Source of the DNA: Nitratireductor mangrovi
GTDB lineage: Bacteria > Pseudomonadota > Alphaproteobacteria > Rhizobiales > Rhizobiaceae
Direction: 5' to 3'
Assembly (NCBI RefSeq): GCF_007922615.2
Contig: NZ_CP042301.2
Location: 4,014,001-4,078,000 of the forward strand
Length of the DNA stretch: 64,000 bases
A program made the position numbers and the translations under genes. The notes beneath the pieces were generated by a model. The model did not search any database. It was not told the origin of the DNA and saw nothing but the letters and a program-made list of their open reading frames with translations. Below are positions 36,638 to 45,539 of this stretch, piece by piece. Each line of letters starts with the position of its first letter. Positions within the stretch are counted from its first letter, which is position 1.

Positions 36638-37270
36638 ATGGACCAGCTTGCGCCCGGAGTGATGGCCCCTGCCGACCGCCGCGCCCGGATGGGGGAGAGG
36701 TTGCGCCAGATCCGCCACGAACGTGGCTTGACCCTGGCCGAGGTCGCGCAGCGTTCCGGTTTGGCGGTCTCCACGGTTTCGAAGGTCGAGCGCGGGCTGA
36801 TGGCGCTGACCTATGACCGTTTCAGCCAGCTGGCCGACGGGCTAGGTGTCGATGTCGCGGCGCTGTTTTCGGAACATGGCGAGCGGTTCCGGCCCGGCGA
36901 GGTGGCGGTGGCGCGGCTTGGCGAGTTCCGCCTGCACGAGACCGACAACTATGCCTATGAGATGCTGTTCCCGGACCTGTGGAGCAAGGCGATGACGCCG
37001 ATGCTCGGCACCTTGCGCCCTTTGGAGACGATGCGCTTCGACCGTTTCGTCAAGCACGCAGGCGAGGAGTTCCTGTTCGTTGTCGACGGCCGTGTCACTG
37101 TCCATCTGGAGGACAAGTCTCCGGTGGTTCTCGATCGCGGCGAAAGTATCTATTTCGATTCCGGCCGCGGCCATCTCTACGCCGCAGCCGGAACCGACGG
37201 CGCGCGCATCCTCGTTGTCTGTACGAGGGGCTTCGGTGACGCTGCGAAGGAAGAAGCAGCCCGATATTAG
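36638..37270 (+). CDS. XRE-family regulator with C-terminal cupin domain
   Basis: The 210-aa protein has an HTH_3 domain (residues about 20-75; LAEVAQRSGLAVSTVSKVER with the recognition helix) and a cupin domain (about 130-205, with FLFVVDGRVTVHLEDK and the YFDSGRGHLY strand). Such regulators bind a small ligand in the cupin and control adjacent uptake and degradation genes. It is divergent from the DauA-like gene across a gap holding two dyad operators, so it probably regulates that operon and itself. Its stop overlaps the convergent DUF2783 gene by four bases. Confidence 0.9.
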   Translation: MDQLAPGVMAPADRRARMGERLRQIRHERGLTLAEVAQRSGLAVSTVSKVERGLMALTYDRFSQLADGLGVDVAALFSEHGERFRPGEVAVARLGEFRLHETDNYAYEMLFPDLWSKAMTPMLGTLRPLETMRFDRFVKHAGEEFLFVVDGRVTVHLEDKSPVVLDRGESIYFDSGRGHLYAAAGTDGARILVVCTRGFGDAAKEEAARY

Positions 37271-37476
37271 TAGCCGGCTTGCTGTTTCGCCAGCGCTGCC
37301 GCCTCGAAAGCTTCCTTCAGCACCTCGCGGTCGCCGATATGATTGGCAAGGATGAGGATCAGCCGCGCATTCAGCGCGTCGCTCGCCTCCTTGCTCAAGC
37401 CGTCGTGCAGCGCGAGCAGTTCCTCGTAGAAGTCGTCCGGACCGGTGATGTTCGGTGATGTGACGAGGTTGGCCAT
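37267..37476 (-). CDS. DUF2783 protein (69 aa)
   Basis: The 69-aa protein begins at ATG 37476 with an AAAGG site upstream. It shows the DUF2783 pattern: DDFYEELLALHDGLS at the N-terminal side and ARLILILANHIGDREVLKEAF. It follows the FAD monooxygenase gene by 13 bases, as is usual for this family, and may be an accessory subunit of that enzyme. No biochemical role is known to me. The gene is convergent with, and overlaps, the XRE-cupin gene. Confidence 0.85.
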   Translation of the reverse strand: MANLVTSPNITGPDDFYEELLALHDGLSKEASDALNARLILILANHIGDREVLKEAFEAAALAKQQAGY

Positions 37477-37489
37477 GCGGTTTTGCCTT

Positions 37490-39100
37490 TCAGGGCCTGC
37501 TGGTGGCGCGGTTGACCGCCGCCTCGACCGCCGCGCGATCGAACGACGTCCAGCGGGCGGCGACATGCTGGTCGGGCCTGATGAGATAGACGGCGCTCTT
37601 CGCCGTGCCCAGATAGCGTTCGGCAAGCGCGCCGCTTGCATCGTCCTTGGCAGCCAGCGCGACGCGCTCGACCGTGATGCCGCCGACGTCGATCCGGTCG
37701 GGCGCCTCGGCGTCGATGGTCAGCAGCTGGAACCGGCCGCCGAGCCGGCCGAGCAGCCAGCTGCCGGCGAGTTCGGCGTCGGGTGCCGGCGCGCCCGGCC
37801 GTGTGCGCGCCGGCATGCCTTCCACATCTGGTCCGTTGAGCGGCGAGCCGTCATGGATACAGGGAACCGAGAGCCGGCCGGAATTGACCAGCGGCCGCGC
37901 GAACTCGAAGCGTTCGGAAAGGTCGAGCACGGCGTCGCGGAACAGCCGGCTCGTCTCCGATTTCGGCGTGATGAAGTCGGTCGACCGCGAGGAATTGAGA
38001 ATGTTTTCGTCCGCGCCCTGAATGCGCTCGACATCGTAGCTGTCTATCAGGGCTTCCGGCGCCAGCCCGCCGGTGACGAGCTTAAGCTTCCAGCCAAGGT
38101 TGTCGGCATCCTGCAGGCCGGAATTGGCGCCGCGCGCCCCGAACGGCGAGACCTGATGTGCCGAGTCGCCGGCAAACACCACGCGACCGTGCCGGAACTT
38201 TTCCATGCGCCGGCACTGGAAGGTGTAGATCGACACCCATTCGAGCTCGAATTTTGCGTCCTCGCCGAGCATCGCCTTCAGCCGCGGAATGACATTCTCA
38301 GGCCTCTTTTCCTTCTCCCGGTCGATGTCCCATCCGAGTTGCAGATCGATACGCCAGATCCCGTCCGGCTGCTTGTGCAGCAACGCCGACTGTCCCCTGT
38401 TGAAAGGCGGATCGAACCAGAACCAGCGTTCGGGCGGAAACTCCGCCTCCATGCGCACATCCGCGATCAGGAAATTGTCCTCGAAGACGCGGCCGACGAA
38501 ATCGAGGTCCATCAGGGAACGGATCGGCGAGCCGGCGCCGTCGCAGGCGACCACCCAGTCGGCCTCGACGTGGTATGGGCCTTCCGGGGTGTCGACGGTC
38601 AGCGTGACGCCGTCATTCTGTTGCTCGACCCCGGTCACCCGGCTGTTGCCGCGAATTTCGACCGGCTTGCCCGCGGCTTCCAGTTCGCGCAGCCGGTCGA
38701 CGAGGTATTTCTCGAAATGGAACTGCTGCAGGTTGATGAACGCCGGCCGCCGGTGACCGGCCTCCGGCAGCAGGTTGAACTCGTAGACACGGCGGTCGCC
38801 GAAATAGACCTTGCCCAGGTTCCAGGTCACGCCCTTGGCGACCATCGGGTCGGCGCAGCCGAGCCGGTCGAGGATCTCCAGCGGCCTCTTGGCGAAACAG
38901 ATGGCGCGCGAACCGAACGACACCTTGTCGTTGTCGTCGAGCACCACCACCGGCACGTCCTGTGTGGCAAGGTCGATCGCCAGCGCCAGCCCGACCGGCC
39001 CCGCGCCGACGACGATCACCGGATGGCGCACCGGGCGCGCCGCGTCCTGGTCGGGCGAGCGCCGGTAGGGATAGAGCGGTGTTTCGAAGATGCGGGTCAT
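37490..39100 (-). CDS. FAD-binding aromatic monooxygenase (MhpA-like)
   Basis: The 536-aa flavoprotein has the first FAD motif VVGAGPVGLALAIDLA, the D-G motif as VVACDGAGSPIRSL, and the second FAD motif VVFAGDSAHQVSPFGARG. The C-terminal 150 residues form a thioredoxin-like domain as in phenol and 3-(3-hydroxyphenyl)propionate hydroxylases. With hmgA in the same cluster, hydroxylation of an aromatic acid feeding ring cleavage is likely. It is transcribed with DUF2783 downstream. Confidence 0.9.
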   Translation of the reverse strand: MTRIFETPLYPYRRSPDQDAARPVRHPVIVVGAGPVGLALAIDLATQDVPVVVLDDNDKVSFGSRAICFAKRPLEILDRLGCADPMVAKGVTWNLGKVYFGDRRVYEFNLLPEAGHRRPAFINLQQFHFEKYLVDRLRELEAAGKPVEIRGNSRVTGVEQQNDGVTLTVDTPEGPYHVEADWVVACDGAGSPIRSLMDLDFVGRVFEDNFLIADVRMEAEFPPERWFWFDPPFNRGQSALLHKQPDGIWRIDLQLGWDIDREKEKRPENVIPRLKAMLGEDAKFELEWVSIYTFQCRRMEKFRHGRVVFAGDSAHQVSPFGARGANSGLQDADNLGWKLKLVTGGLAPEALIDSYDVERIQGADENILNSSRSTDFITPKSETSRLFRDAVLDLSERFEFARPLVNSGRLSVPCIHDGSPLNGPDVEGMPARTRPGAPAPDAELAGSWLLGRLGGRFQLLTIDAEAPDRIDVGGITVERVALAAKDDASGALAERYLGTAKSAVYLIRPDQHVAARWTSFDRAAVEAAVNRATSRP

Positions 39101-39131
39101 GCGTTCAACCTTGCCGGTTTCATTTCGGTTG

Positions 39132-39401
39132 TCATGACGCAGCCAGCAGAACCCCGATTCCTGCCAGTGTCAGAATCGCACCGAACAGTGCGGGCCATCG
39201 TGAACGATGATCGCCAAAGATATCGCGCAGCGTATCCCAGGACTGCCTCTTGTGTTCGGCAAACGATCTAGCAGACAACCAGCGGTTCCACTGCTCGGAG
39301 TTCAAGCGGAAATGGAGACCGGCACCGATGGTCCAGGCGATCAGCCCGGCCAGAAACAACCAGGCGCCGGCAACCTCGATCGTAGCCCAACCCGTGCTCA
39401 A
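39132..39401 (-). CDS. Small two-helix membrane protein (89 aa)
   Basis: The start used is TTG 39401, overlapping the MBL stop by four bases with GGAAAGG upstream; a GTG at 39419 gives 95 aa but has a ribosome-binding site too close. Two transmembrane helices are clear (AGAWLFLAGLIAWTIGAGL and LFGAILTLAGIGVLLAA), joined by a basic soluble loop with several Trp. It sits between the MBL gene and the FAD monooxygenase. I do not recognise the family. Confidence 0.65.
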   Translation of the reverse strand: MSTGWATIEVAGAWLFLAGLIAWTIGAGLHFRLNSEQWNRWLSARSFAEHKRQSWDTLRDIFGDHRSRWPALFGAILTLAGIGVLLAAS

Positions 39402-40348
39402 CCCTGCAGCCTTTCCCACATCTCCTTGTCCCGCTCCGCCGTCCAGATGCGCGGCGTGTCGATGCCGAGCGCCTCGTCATAGGCGCGGGCGACGTTGAAG
39501 GGCAGGCAGTGCTCGTAGATCGCATAGTCGGCAAACTTCGGATCGCAGACGGCGCGGCAGGCGTCCCACGCCTCCTTCAGCGAGCCGCCGCCCTGGGCGA
39601 TGCGTGCGATCGGCCGGTAGGTCGAGGTCACGAAGTCGGCAGTGTTGTCGAGCGCCGCATTCACCATCTTTTCGCCCACCAGCGCGTCGCCGCGCCCGGG
39701 CGCAATGGCGTCGAGGCCGAACCCCTTGATCGCGGCCAGCGTCGCCGGCCAGTCTTTGAAATGCCCGTCGCCGCAATAGCAGGCCGAGTGGTATTCGACG
39801 ATGTCGCCGGTGAACATGACATTGGCGTCAGGCACCAGGGCGACGATATCGCCGGCCGTGTGGGCGCGGCCGAGGAAGCGCAGGTCGACGCGGCGCTTGC
39901 CGAGAAAAAGGGTGGCGCTCCTGGAGAAGGTCAGGCTTGGCCAGGTGAGGCCCGGGATCGATTCATGGCCCTGGAACAGGCGCGGGAAGCGCGCGAATTC
40001 CGAATCCCAGTCCTCCTGCCCGCGTTCGGCGACCATGGCGCGTGCCTTGTCGGACATGATCGTTTCCGACGCGCCGTAGGCCGACGCACCGAGCACGCGG
40101 ACCGCGTGGTAATGCGTCAGCACCACATATTTGATCGGCTTGTCGGTCACCGAGCGCACCTTCTCGATCACCTTGTTGGCGAGCCGCGGCGTCGCCTGCG
40201 CGTCGACGATCATCACCGAATCGTCGCCTATGATGACGCCTGTATTGGGATCGCCCTCGGCGGTGAAGGCCCAGAGGTCGCGGCCGATCTCGGTGAACGA
40301 GACCTTCTTTTCGGTCATGTCGCCGGCAGAGGCGAATTGTTTGGCCAT
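39398..40348 (-). CDS. MBL-fold hydrolase with atypical metal motif
   Basis: The 316-aa protein has the metallo-beta-lactamase fold (GVIIGDDSVMIVDAQATPRLA; GRAHTAGDIVALVPDANVMFTGDIVE). The classical metal motif HxHxDH reads HYHAVRV, losing the conserved Asp and the third His, while the later His (GRAHTAGD) and Asp (GDIV) are present. It may bind a single metal or have a different function. It overlaps the small membrane protein gene and is clustered with the FAD monooxygenase and hmgA. Confidence 0.88.
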   Translation of the reverse strand: MAKQFASAGDMTEKKVSFTEIGRDLWAFTAEGDPNTGVIIGDDSVMIVDAQATPRLANKVIEKVRSVTDKPIKYVVLTHYHAVRVLGASAYGASETIMSDKARAMVAERGQEDWDSEFARFPRLFQGHESIPGLTWPSLTFSRSATLFLGKRRVDLRFLGRAHTAGDIVALVPDANVMFTGDIVEYHSACYCGDGHFKDWPATLAAIKGFGLDAIAPGRGDALVGEKMVNAALDNTADFVTSTYRPIARIAQGGGSLKEAWDACRAVCDPKFADYAIYEHCLPFNVARAYDEALGIDTPRIWTAERDKEMWERLQG

Positions 40349-40364
40349 GCGGGTCAGCTCCTGT

Positions 40365-40961
40365 TCAGTCCTGTGCGCCGTGCTTGCCGGCCTGCCAGCC
40401 GGCCGGTGCGATCGCGCGTTCGGCGAGGTTTTGCGGCACGCCCTCTATTTCGGTCGCCATGGTGTCGTTCCACCGGTTGAGATATCCGAAGAGCGCGATC
40501 GAGGCGACGATCTCCACGATCTCGGCGTCTGTGAAATGGGCCTCCAAGGCATCAAAATGCGCTGCCGCCGCCGTGTTCGGAACGCTGCCGGCGTGAAGCG
40601 CCAGTCGCAACGCGGCCTTTTCGGCGTCGGAGAAAAGGTCGCTTGTCTCGAACTCCCAGATCGCGCGGATCTTGTCGTCGGCCACGCCGTAGACGCTGGA
40701 AAGGTTGGCCATGTGCGCCTGACAGTAGCGGCAGCCGGCAGCCGAACTCGCCATATAGGCCACCATCATCTTCAAGGCTTCCGGCACGGTGCCTTCATAT
40801 AGGATTGCCTGGTTGAGGCGCATGAAGGCCTCGGCGATCGCCGGGCGCCTGCCCATGGTCAGGATCGAGTTCGGCAGGAAACCGCGAATCCGGTCATAGC
40901 GCTCGAACAACTCCGCGAATTGCGGCAGTTCCGCACGGTCCAGAGGCGTCACATGGGGCAT
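40365..40961 (-). CDS. Carboxymuconolactone decarboxylase/AhpD-family protein
   Basis: The 198-aa protein has the AhpD core with the redox-type motif SSAAGCRYCQAHMANL (C-x2-C) and a following His. Members are either peroxidase-like alkylhydroperoxide reductases or gamma-carboxymuconolactone decarboxylases. The C-x2-C-x-x-H pattern favours a redox role, and the place in an aromatic-degradation cluster suits either. It precedes the MBL gene by 16 bases. Confidence 0.85.
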   Translation of the reverse strand: MPHVTPLDRAELPQFAELFERYDRIRGFLPNSILTMGRRPAIAEAFMRLNQAILYEGTVPEALKMMVAYMASSAAGCRYCQAHMANLSSVYGVADDKIRAIWEFETSDLFSDAEKAALRLALHAGSVPNTAAAAHFDALEAHFTDAEIVEIVASIALFGYLNRWNDTMATEIEGVPQNLAERAIAPAGWQAGKHGAQD

Positions 40962-41011
40962 GTCGTCTCCTCCCTCGCTGGGCGCGAGGCTTGGGGCCTT
41001 TCAGGCGGCCC

Positions 41012-42325
41012 TCAACTCCAGTCGCCTTCAGGCGTGCCGTTGAAGCGCTTCTTCAGGTCGCTCCAGCAGTCGATGTAATTGTCCTGCCGGGTGTCGAGTT
41101 CGGCTGCGTAGCGGGTCAGCATCTGCGGGAAGCGTGTCTCGAACATGAAGGCCATGGTGTTGTCGAGCTTCTGCGGTTTCAGCTCCGCGCGCGAGGCTTT
41201 CTCGAAACCCGTCGCGTCCGGTCCGTGCGCCAGCATCATGTTGTGCAGGCTCATGCCGCCGGGCACGAAACCCTCCTCCTTGGCGTCGTACTGGCCGTGG
41301 ATCAGACCCATGAACTCGCTCATGATGTTGCGGTGGTACCAGGGCGGGCGGAAGGTATCCTCCGCCACCAGCCAGCGCGGCGGAAAGATGACGAAGTCGA
41401 TATTGGCCGTGCCCTCCTCGCCCGATGGTGCCGTCAGCACGGTGAAGATCGAAGGGTCGGGGTGGTCGAACAGGATGGCGCCGACCGGCGAATAGGTCGA
41501 AAGGTCGTATTTGTAGGGCGCGTAATTGCCGTGCCAGGCCACCACGTCGAGCGGCGAATGGCCGATCTCGGTGACGTGGAAGGCGCCGCACCATTTCACG
41601 ATCAGTCGGCAGGGCGTTTCTTTCTCCTCGAACCATGCCGCTGGCGTCTTGAAGTCGCGGGGATTGGCCAGGCAGTTGGCGCCGATCGGGCCGCGGTCGG
41701 GCAGCGTGAATTTGGCGCCGTAGTTCTCGCACAAATAACCGCGAACCGGGCCGTCGACGAGCTCGACCTTGAAGACCAGACCGCGCGGCAGCACGCAGAT
41801 CTCGCCCGGCGTAACCTCGATCACGCCCATCTCGGTGACGAAGCGCACGCCGCCCTCCTGCGGTACCACCAGCAGCTCGCCGTCGGCGTTGAAGAAATGG
41901 TCGTCGACCATGTCGGTATTGGCAACGAAAACATGCGCGGCCATGCCGACCTGAGTGAAGACGTCGCCGGCCGTCGTCATGGTGCGGATACCGGCGACGA
42001 AGTCGGTCTCGACGTTCGGTATCGGCACCGGGTCCCAGCGCAACTGGCCGAGCGCCAACTCGTGATCGCCGTTGTTGGGGGCGCTTTTCCAGTGCGGCTG
42101 CGCAAAGGCGGCAAAGCGCGCCGTGTGGCGCACGCTCGGCCGGATCCGGTAGAGCCAGGAGCGCTCGTTGGTGCCGCGCGGCGCGGTGAAGGGCGAGCCC
42201 GACAGCTGCTCGGCATAAAGCCCGTAGGCGGGACGCTGCGGCGAGTTCCTGCCTTGCGGCAGCGCACCCGGCAGGCTCTCGGTCTCGAAATCGTTGCCGA
42301 AGCCCGGCATGTAGGAAAAGCTCAT
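41012..42325 (-). CDS. hmgA: Homogentisate 1,2-dioxygenase
   Basis: Opens the ring of homogentisate in tyrosine and phenylalanine degradation, using a ferrous ion. The 437-aa protein starts at ATG 42325 behind GGGAGG. It has [12 protein letters not shown] at the N-terminus, the iron ligands in [11 protein letters not shown] (His and Glu) and [10 protein letters not shown] (His), and the usual length. The maleylacetoacetate isomerase and fumarylacetoacetate hydrolase genes are not in the window. Confidence 0.97.
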   Translation of the reverse strand: MSFSYMPGFGNDFETESLPGALPQGRNSPQRPAYGLYAEQLSGSPFTAPRGTNERSWLYRIRPSVRHTARFAAFAQPHWKSAPNNGDHELALGQLRWDPVPIPNVETDFVAGIRTMTTAGDVFTQVGMAAHVFVANTDMVDDHFFNADGELLVVPQEGGVRFVTEMGVIEVTPGEICVLPRGLVFKVELVDGPVRGYLCENYGAKFTLPDRGPIGANCLANPRDFKTPAAWFEEKETPCRLIVKWCGAFHVTEIGHSPLDVVAWHGNYAPYKYDLSTYSPVGAILFDHPDPSIFTVLTAPSGEEGTANIDFVIFPPRWLVAEDTFRPPWYHRNIMSEFMGLIHGQYDAKEEGFVPGGMSLHNMMLAHGPDATGFEKASRAELKPQKLDNTMAFMFETRFPQMLTRYAAELDTRQDNYIDCWSDLKKRFNGTPEGDWS

Positions 42326-42366
42326 CTCTGCCTCCCGGAGGCGGTTGCAGCCATTTGGTTGCATTC

Positions 42367-42390
42367 GTAACCATCGAATATGTAACTATC
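42367..42390. promoter_or_regulatory. Direct-repeat regulatory candidate upstream of hmgA
   Basis: GTAACCATC at 42367-42375 is repeated as GTAACTATC at 42382-42390, one mismatch, 15 bases apart. The repeat lies 40-65 bases upstream of the hmgA start in an AT-rich patch. It could bind a regulator of homogentisate degradation. The rest of 42391-42600, up to tRNA-Arg, shows nothing else I can support. Confidence 0.3.
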
Positions 42391-42600
42391 AACGGGAAGG
42401 CGAGAACAGGCAGGCGAACGCAGCGACGGGCCGCCGACGGGCAAGCGCGGCGCGGGGTCGGGACGATGGCAGCAGAGCCAGTCTTGAGCCGCAACCGTGT
42501 AGCACTACGCCGCCCGGTACGGCGGGGGCAGCAGGAGTTTGACAAGGACGTCCCGCGCTTTCGTAGGAAGCCGCCGCGTCCGGGACAGATCAAAATGGAT

Positions 42601-42677
<77 letters not shown>

Positions 42678-42969
42678 AGGCCAGGGGCCGGCGCCGCCCC
42701 TGCGGACGGCCAAGGCGCTACATAGCCGAACGCCGCGACACCATCAACCGTTGATCGGCGCTGCCATCCGGCGCGTTCGCCGCCGCTCCCGCCGGGGTGT
42801 CGAACCTTCCGGGTCCAACCTTCCCGCCGCTCCGGGATTAGCCGCATTGGAACGATCTTTTTCACCGCCCAGTAAGATTCGAGCAAGATTTGTTGGCCAT
42901 CCTCCGTCAGGCCCGCCCCTGATTCGGCATGCGCCGAGACGGGCGAGGGCATGGGGCAAAGGGGGATTC

Positions 42970-43548
42970 ATGATCCGATATCTGAAGCTTGCCGCGATTC
43001 CGGCCGCGGCGATGATGATGGTCACCGGCGCGATGGCGCAGGACCATGTCGGCCCGGTCACCGACTATGTGAAGGCCAATATCGAGCCTTGGCTCGTCGA
43101 TCCCGTGGTGGTTTCCGCCATCAAGGAGCAGAACGCCGCCAATGCCGGGCTTGGCCAGGCCGATATCGACAAGCTCGACCAGCAGTGGCGGGCCGAAACC
43201 GAGGCCAGCGACCGGCCGCTGATCGACAAGGTGCTTGCCAACGCGCTGTCGCAGTTCCTGTCCGCCAAGCAGGACGAGGCCGGCGGCATGATCACCGAGG
43301 CCTTCGTCATGGACAACAAGGGCCTCAATGTCGGCCAGAGCGCGGTCACCTCGGACTATTGGCAGGGCGACGAGGCCAAGTGGCAGAAATCATATGGCGC
43401 CGGCGCCGGTGCGATCTTCGTCGACGAGGTCGAGAAGGACGAATCGACCCAGACGCTGCAGTCGCAGGCAAGCATCGCCATCACCGACCCGGCGAGCGGT
43501 GAGGTCATCGGAGCCATCACGGTCGGCATCAACGTCGACGGCCTCTGA
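42970..43548 (+). CDS. Secreted PDC/Cache-like sensor-domain protein
   Basis: The 192-aa protein starts at ATG 42970 and has a signal peptide ending in VTGAMAQ. The mature part resembles a single PDC/Cache sensor fold: a long N-terminal helix ([11 protein letters not shown] and [14 protein letters not shown]), then [29 protein letters not shown] and a [18 protein letters not shown] strand, ending [22 protein letters not shown]. Unlike usual sensors it has no membrane or output domain. The chemoreceptor gene begins 35 bases later, so the two are probably co-transcribed and may work as a periplasmic ligand-binding partner and receiver. Confidence 0.8.
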   Translation: MIRYLKLAAIPAAAMMMVTGAMAQDHVGPVTDYVKANIEPWLVDPVVVSAIKEQNAANAGLGQADIDKLDQQWRAETEASDRPLIDKVLANALSQFLSAKQDEAGGMITEAFVMDNKGLNVGQSAVTSDYWQGDEAKWQKSYGAGAGAIFVDEVEKDESTQTLQSQASIAITDPASGEVIGAITVGINVDGL

Positions 43549-43583
43549 AGGCCGTCGCAAACGGGGAGCCGCGAAAGGACCGT

Positions 43584-45461
43584 ATGCGTATGTTCAGTGT
43601 CTTCGGCCGTCTGTCGATCACCTTCAAGCTGATCCTGGCAGCCGTCATCGTGAACGTGGCGGGCCTCGCCGCGTCGATCTATTTCGTCGACCGCACCGCC
43701 GAAGGCAGCCTCTACGATCTGGCCATCGACGGCTGGACGATGCAGACCGGGCAGGTCGCGGAAGCGGCCGCCGGCGGCATCAAGTGGAAGAAGCCCGACG
43801 TGGTCGCAGAAGCCTATGCGGCCTACGAGACGGATCCCGACAAGGCGCTGCTGAGAGCCATCGCCTTCGATGCCGAAAAGGCAGAACTCGCTGCCTTCGC
43901 CGCGCCCGAAACGGAAACAACGGCGATCGACGCCGCGATGGCCGAGATCGTCGCCGGCGCGCCCGAGAAGATCGTGACCAGGAGGCTTGACGGCAGCATC
44001 GTCATGGTCGCGCCGTCCGGACGCACCTCAGACGGCAAGCCGCTCGGCCATGTCGGCCTCGCCTGGAACACGGCTGCGGTCGAGGATATCCGCGATTCCC
44101 TCAATGGCGGCTCCGCGCTGGTGCAGACCGCGTCCACTGCCCTCCTCGTGATCCTGCTGTTCCTCACCATCCGCATGGTGATCGGCCGGCCTTTGAAAGC
44201 CGTCACCGGACGCATCGAGGCGCTGGCCGCAGGCGATCTCGAAACGCCGGTGGCACATCTCGATCGCCGCGACGAGGTCGGCGTCATTGCCCGGGCGCTC
44301 GACGGCTTCCGTGTCGCGTCGGTGGAGAAGATGGCTGCTGATCGCGAACTCGAGGCCCAGCGCGTCGGCATCGAGGAGGAGCGCACGCAGAACGAGGCCG
44401 CGCGCGCCTCGACGGCAAAGCTGCAGGCCGCCGTCGTCAAGCTCCTCGGGGCGGCATTGGCCCGCCTCGCCGAGGGCGACCTCACCACGCGGCTCAAGGT
44501 CGATTTCCCAGCCGACTACCGCAAGCTGAAGGATGATTTCAACCGGGCCATGGACCGGCTCCAGGATGCGATGAACCGCATCGTCGACACCGGCCGTCAA
44601 CTCGAATTGGGCACCGGCGAGATCCGCCGTGCCGCCGACGAGTTGGCCCGCCGCAGCGAGCAGCAGGCGGCAACGCTGGAAGAGACCGTCGCCGCCGTCA
44701 ACGACATCACCTCGTCGGTGACGTCGACCGCCAAGGGCGCCGGCGAGGCGCGCGACGCGGTCACCGAGGTGGCGCGCGACGCAGGCCGAAGTGACGAGGT
44801 CGTCGGCCAGGCGATCAGCGCCATGAACGGTATCGAAAAGTCGTCGCGCGAAATCACCAAGATCATCGGCGTCATCGACGAGATTGCCTTCCAGACCAAC
44901 CTCCTGGCGCTCAATGCCGGGGTCGAGGCCGCGCGTGCTGGCGAGGCCGGACGCGGCTTCGCCGTCGTCGCCCAGGAAGTGCGCTCGCTGGCGCAGCGTT
45001 CCGCCGAAGCTGCGAGCGAGATCAAGGGCCTGATCCAGGCGTCCGAGGCCCAGGTGAAGAGCGGCGCAAAGCTGGTCGGCGAGACAGGCGAGTTCATCGG
45101 CCGTATCAGTGGCAAGGTCGGCAGCATCAACGAGATCGTTGTCGAGATCGCCAGGGCGGCTGAGGACCAGGCCGAGAGCCTGCGCGGCATCAATTCGGCC
45201 ATGGGCGGCATCGATACCGCCACCCAGCAGGGTGCGGCGATGGCCGAACAGTTCACCGCGACAAGCCACAATCTGGCCCGCGACGGCGCTGAACTGATGG
45301 CGCTGATTTCACATTTCCGTACCGAAGCCGGGGCTCACCGTCAGCCGGCGGAGCCTGCACGGCAGCCACAGCCCACCCGGCCGCCGGTTCGGCTCGCCGT
45401 CACCGATGGCGCCACGGCGCTCGACATAGAGGTTGAGGAGGATGGCTGGCAGGAGTTCTAG
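43584..45461 (+). CDS. Methyl-accepting chemotaxis protein
   Basis: The 625-aa receptor has a short periplasmic domain of about 135 residues between membrane helices at about residues 12-32 and 173-195, then two HAMP-like segments (about 200-250 and 295-345) and a signalling domain. The hairpin tip is [21 protein letters not shown], and [16 protein letters not shown] belongs to the methylation helices. It ends in GWQEF, a W-x-x-F-type pentapeptide that can bind CheR. AAAGGA precedes the ATG. It lies directly after the secreted sensor-domain gene. Confidence 0.93.
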   Translation: MRMFSVFGRLSITFKLILAAVIVNVAGLAASIYFVDRTAEGSLYDLAIDGWTMQTGQVAEAAAGGIKWKKPDVVAEAYAAYETDPDKALLRAIAFDAEKAELAAFAAPETETTAIDAAMAEIVAGAPEKIVTRRLDGSIVMVAPSGRTSDGKPLGHVGLAWNTAAVEDIRDSLNGGSALVQTASTALLVILLFLTIRMVIGRPLKAVTGRIEALAAGDLETPVAHLDRRDEVGVIARALDGFRVASVEKMAADRELEAQRVGIEEERTQNEAARASTAKLQAAVVKLLGAALARLAEGDLTTRLKVDFPADYRKLKDDFNRAMDRLQDAMNRIVDTGRQLELGTGEIRRAADELARRSEQQAATLEETVAAVNDITSSVTSTAKGAGEARDAVTEVARDAGRSDEVVGQAISAMNGIEKSSREITKIIGVIDEIAFQTNLLALNAGVEAARAGEAGRGFAVVAQEVRSLAQRSAEAASEIKGLIQASEAQVKSGAKLVGETGEFIGRISGKVGSINEIVVEIARAAEDQAESLRGINSAMGGIDTATQQGAAMAEQFTATSHNLARDGAELMALISHFRTEAGAHRQPAEPARQPQPTRPPVRLAVTDGATALDIEVEEDGWQEF

Positions 45462-45501
45462 CGTCCTTTGCAGCGAATCCCGCAAGGGGTGACCGCAGAC
45501 T

Positions 45502-45536
45502 GGCCGGGTTCCGCAAGGAATCCGGCCCTTTGTTCT
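45502..45536 (+). terminator. Rho-independent terminator of the chemoreceptor gene
   Basis: An 11-base stem (45502-45512 with 45517-45527, one mismatch) closes a GCAA loop and is followed by CTTTGTTCTT. It lies 40 bases after the chemoreceptor stop and just before the convergent LacI gene ends. Confidence 0.7.
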
Positions 45537-45539
45537 TGG

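Noticed and set aside
37445..39271. 608-codon plus-strand open frame opposite the FAD monooxygenase
   Set aside because: Antisense shadow; the minus-strand protein has both FAD motifs and full length.
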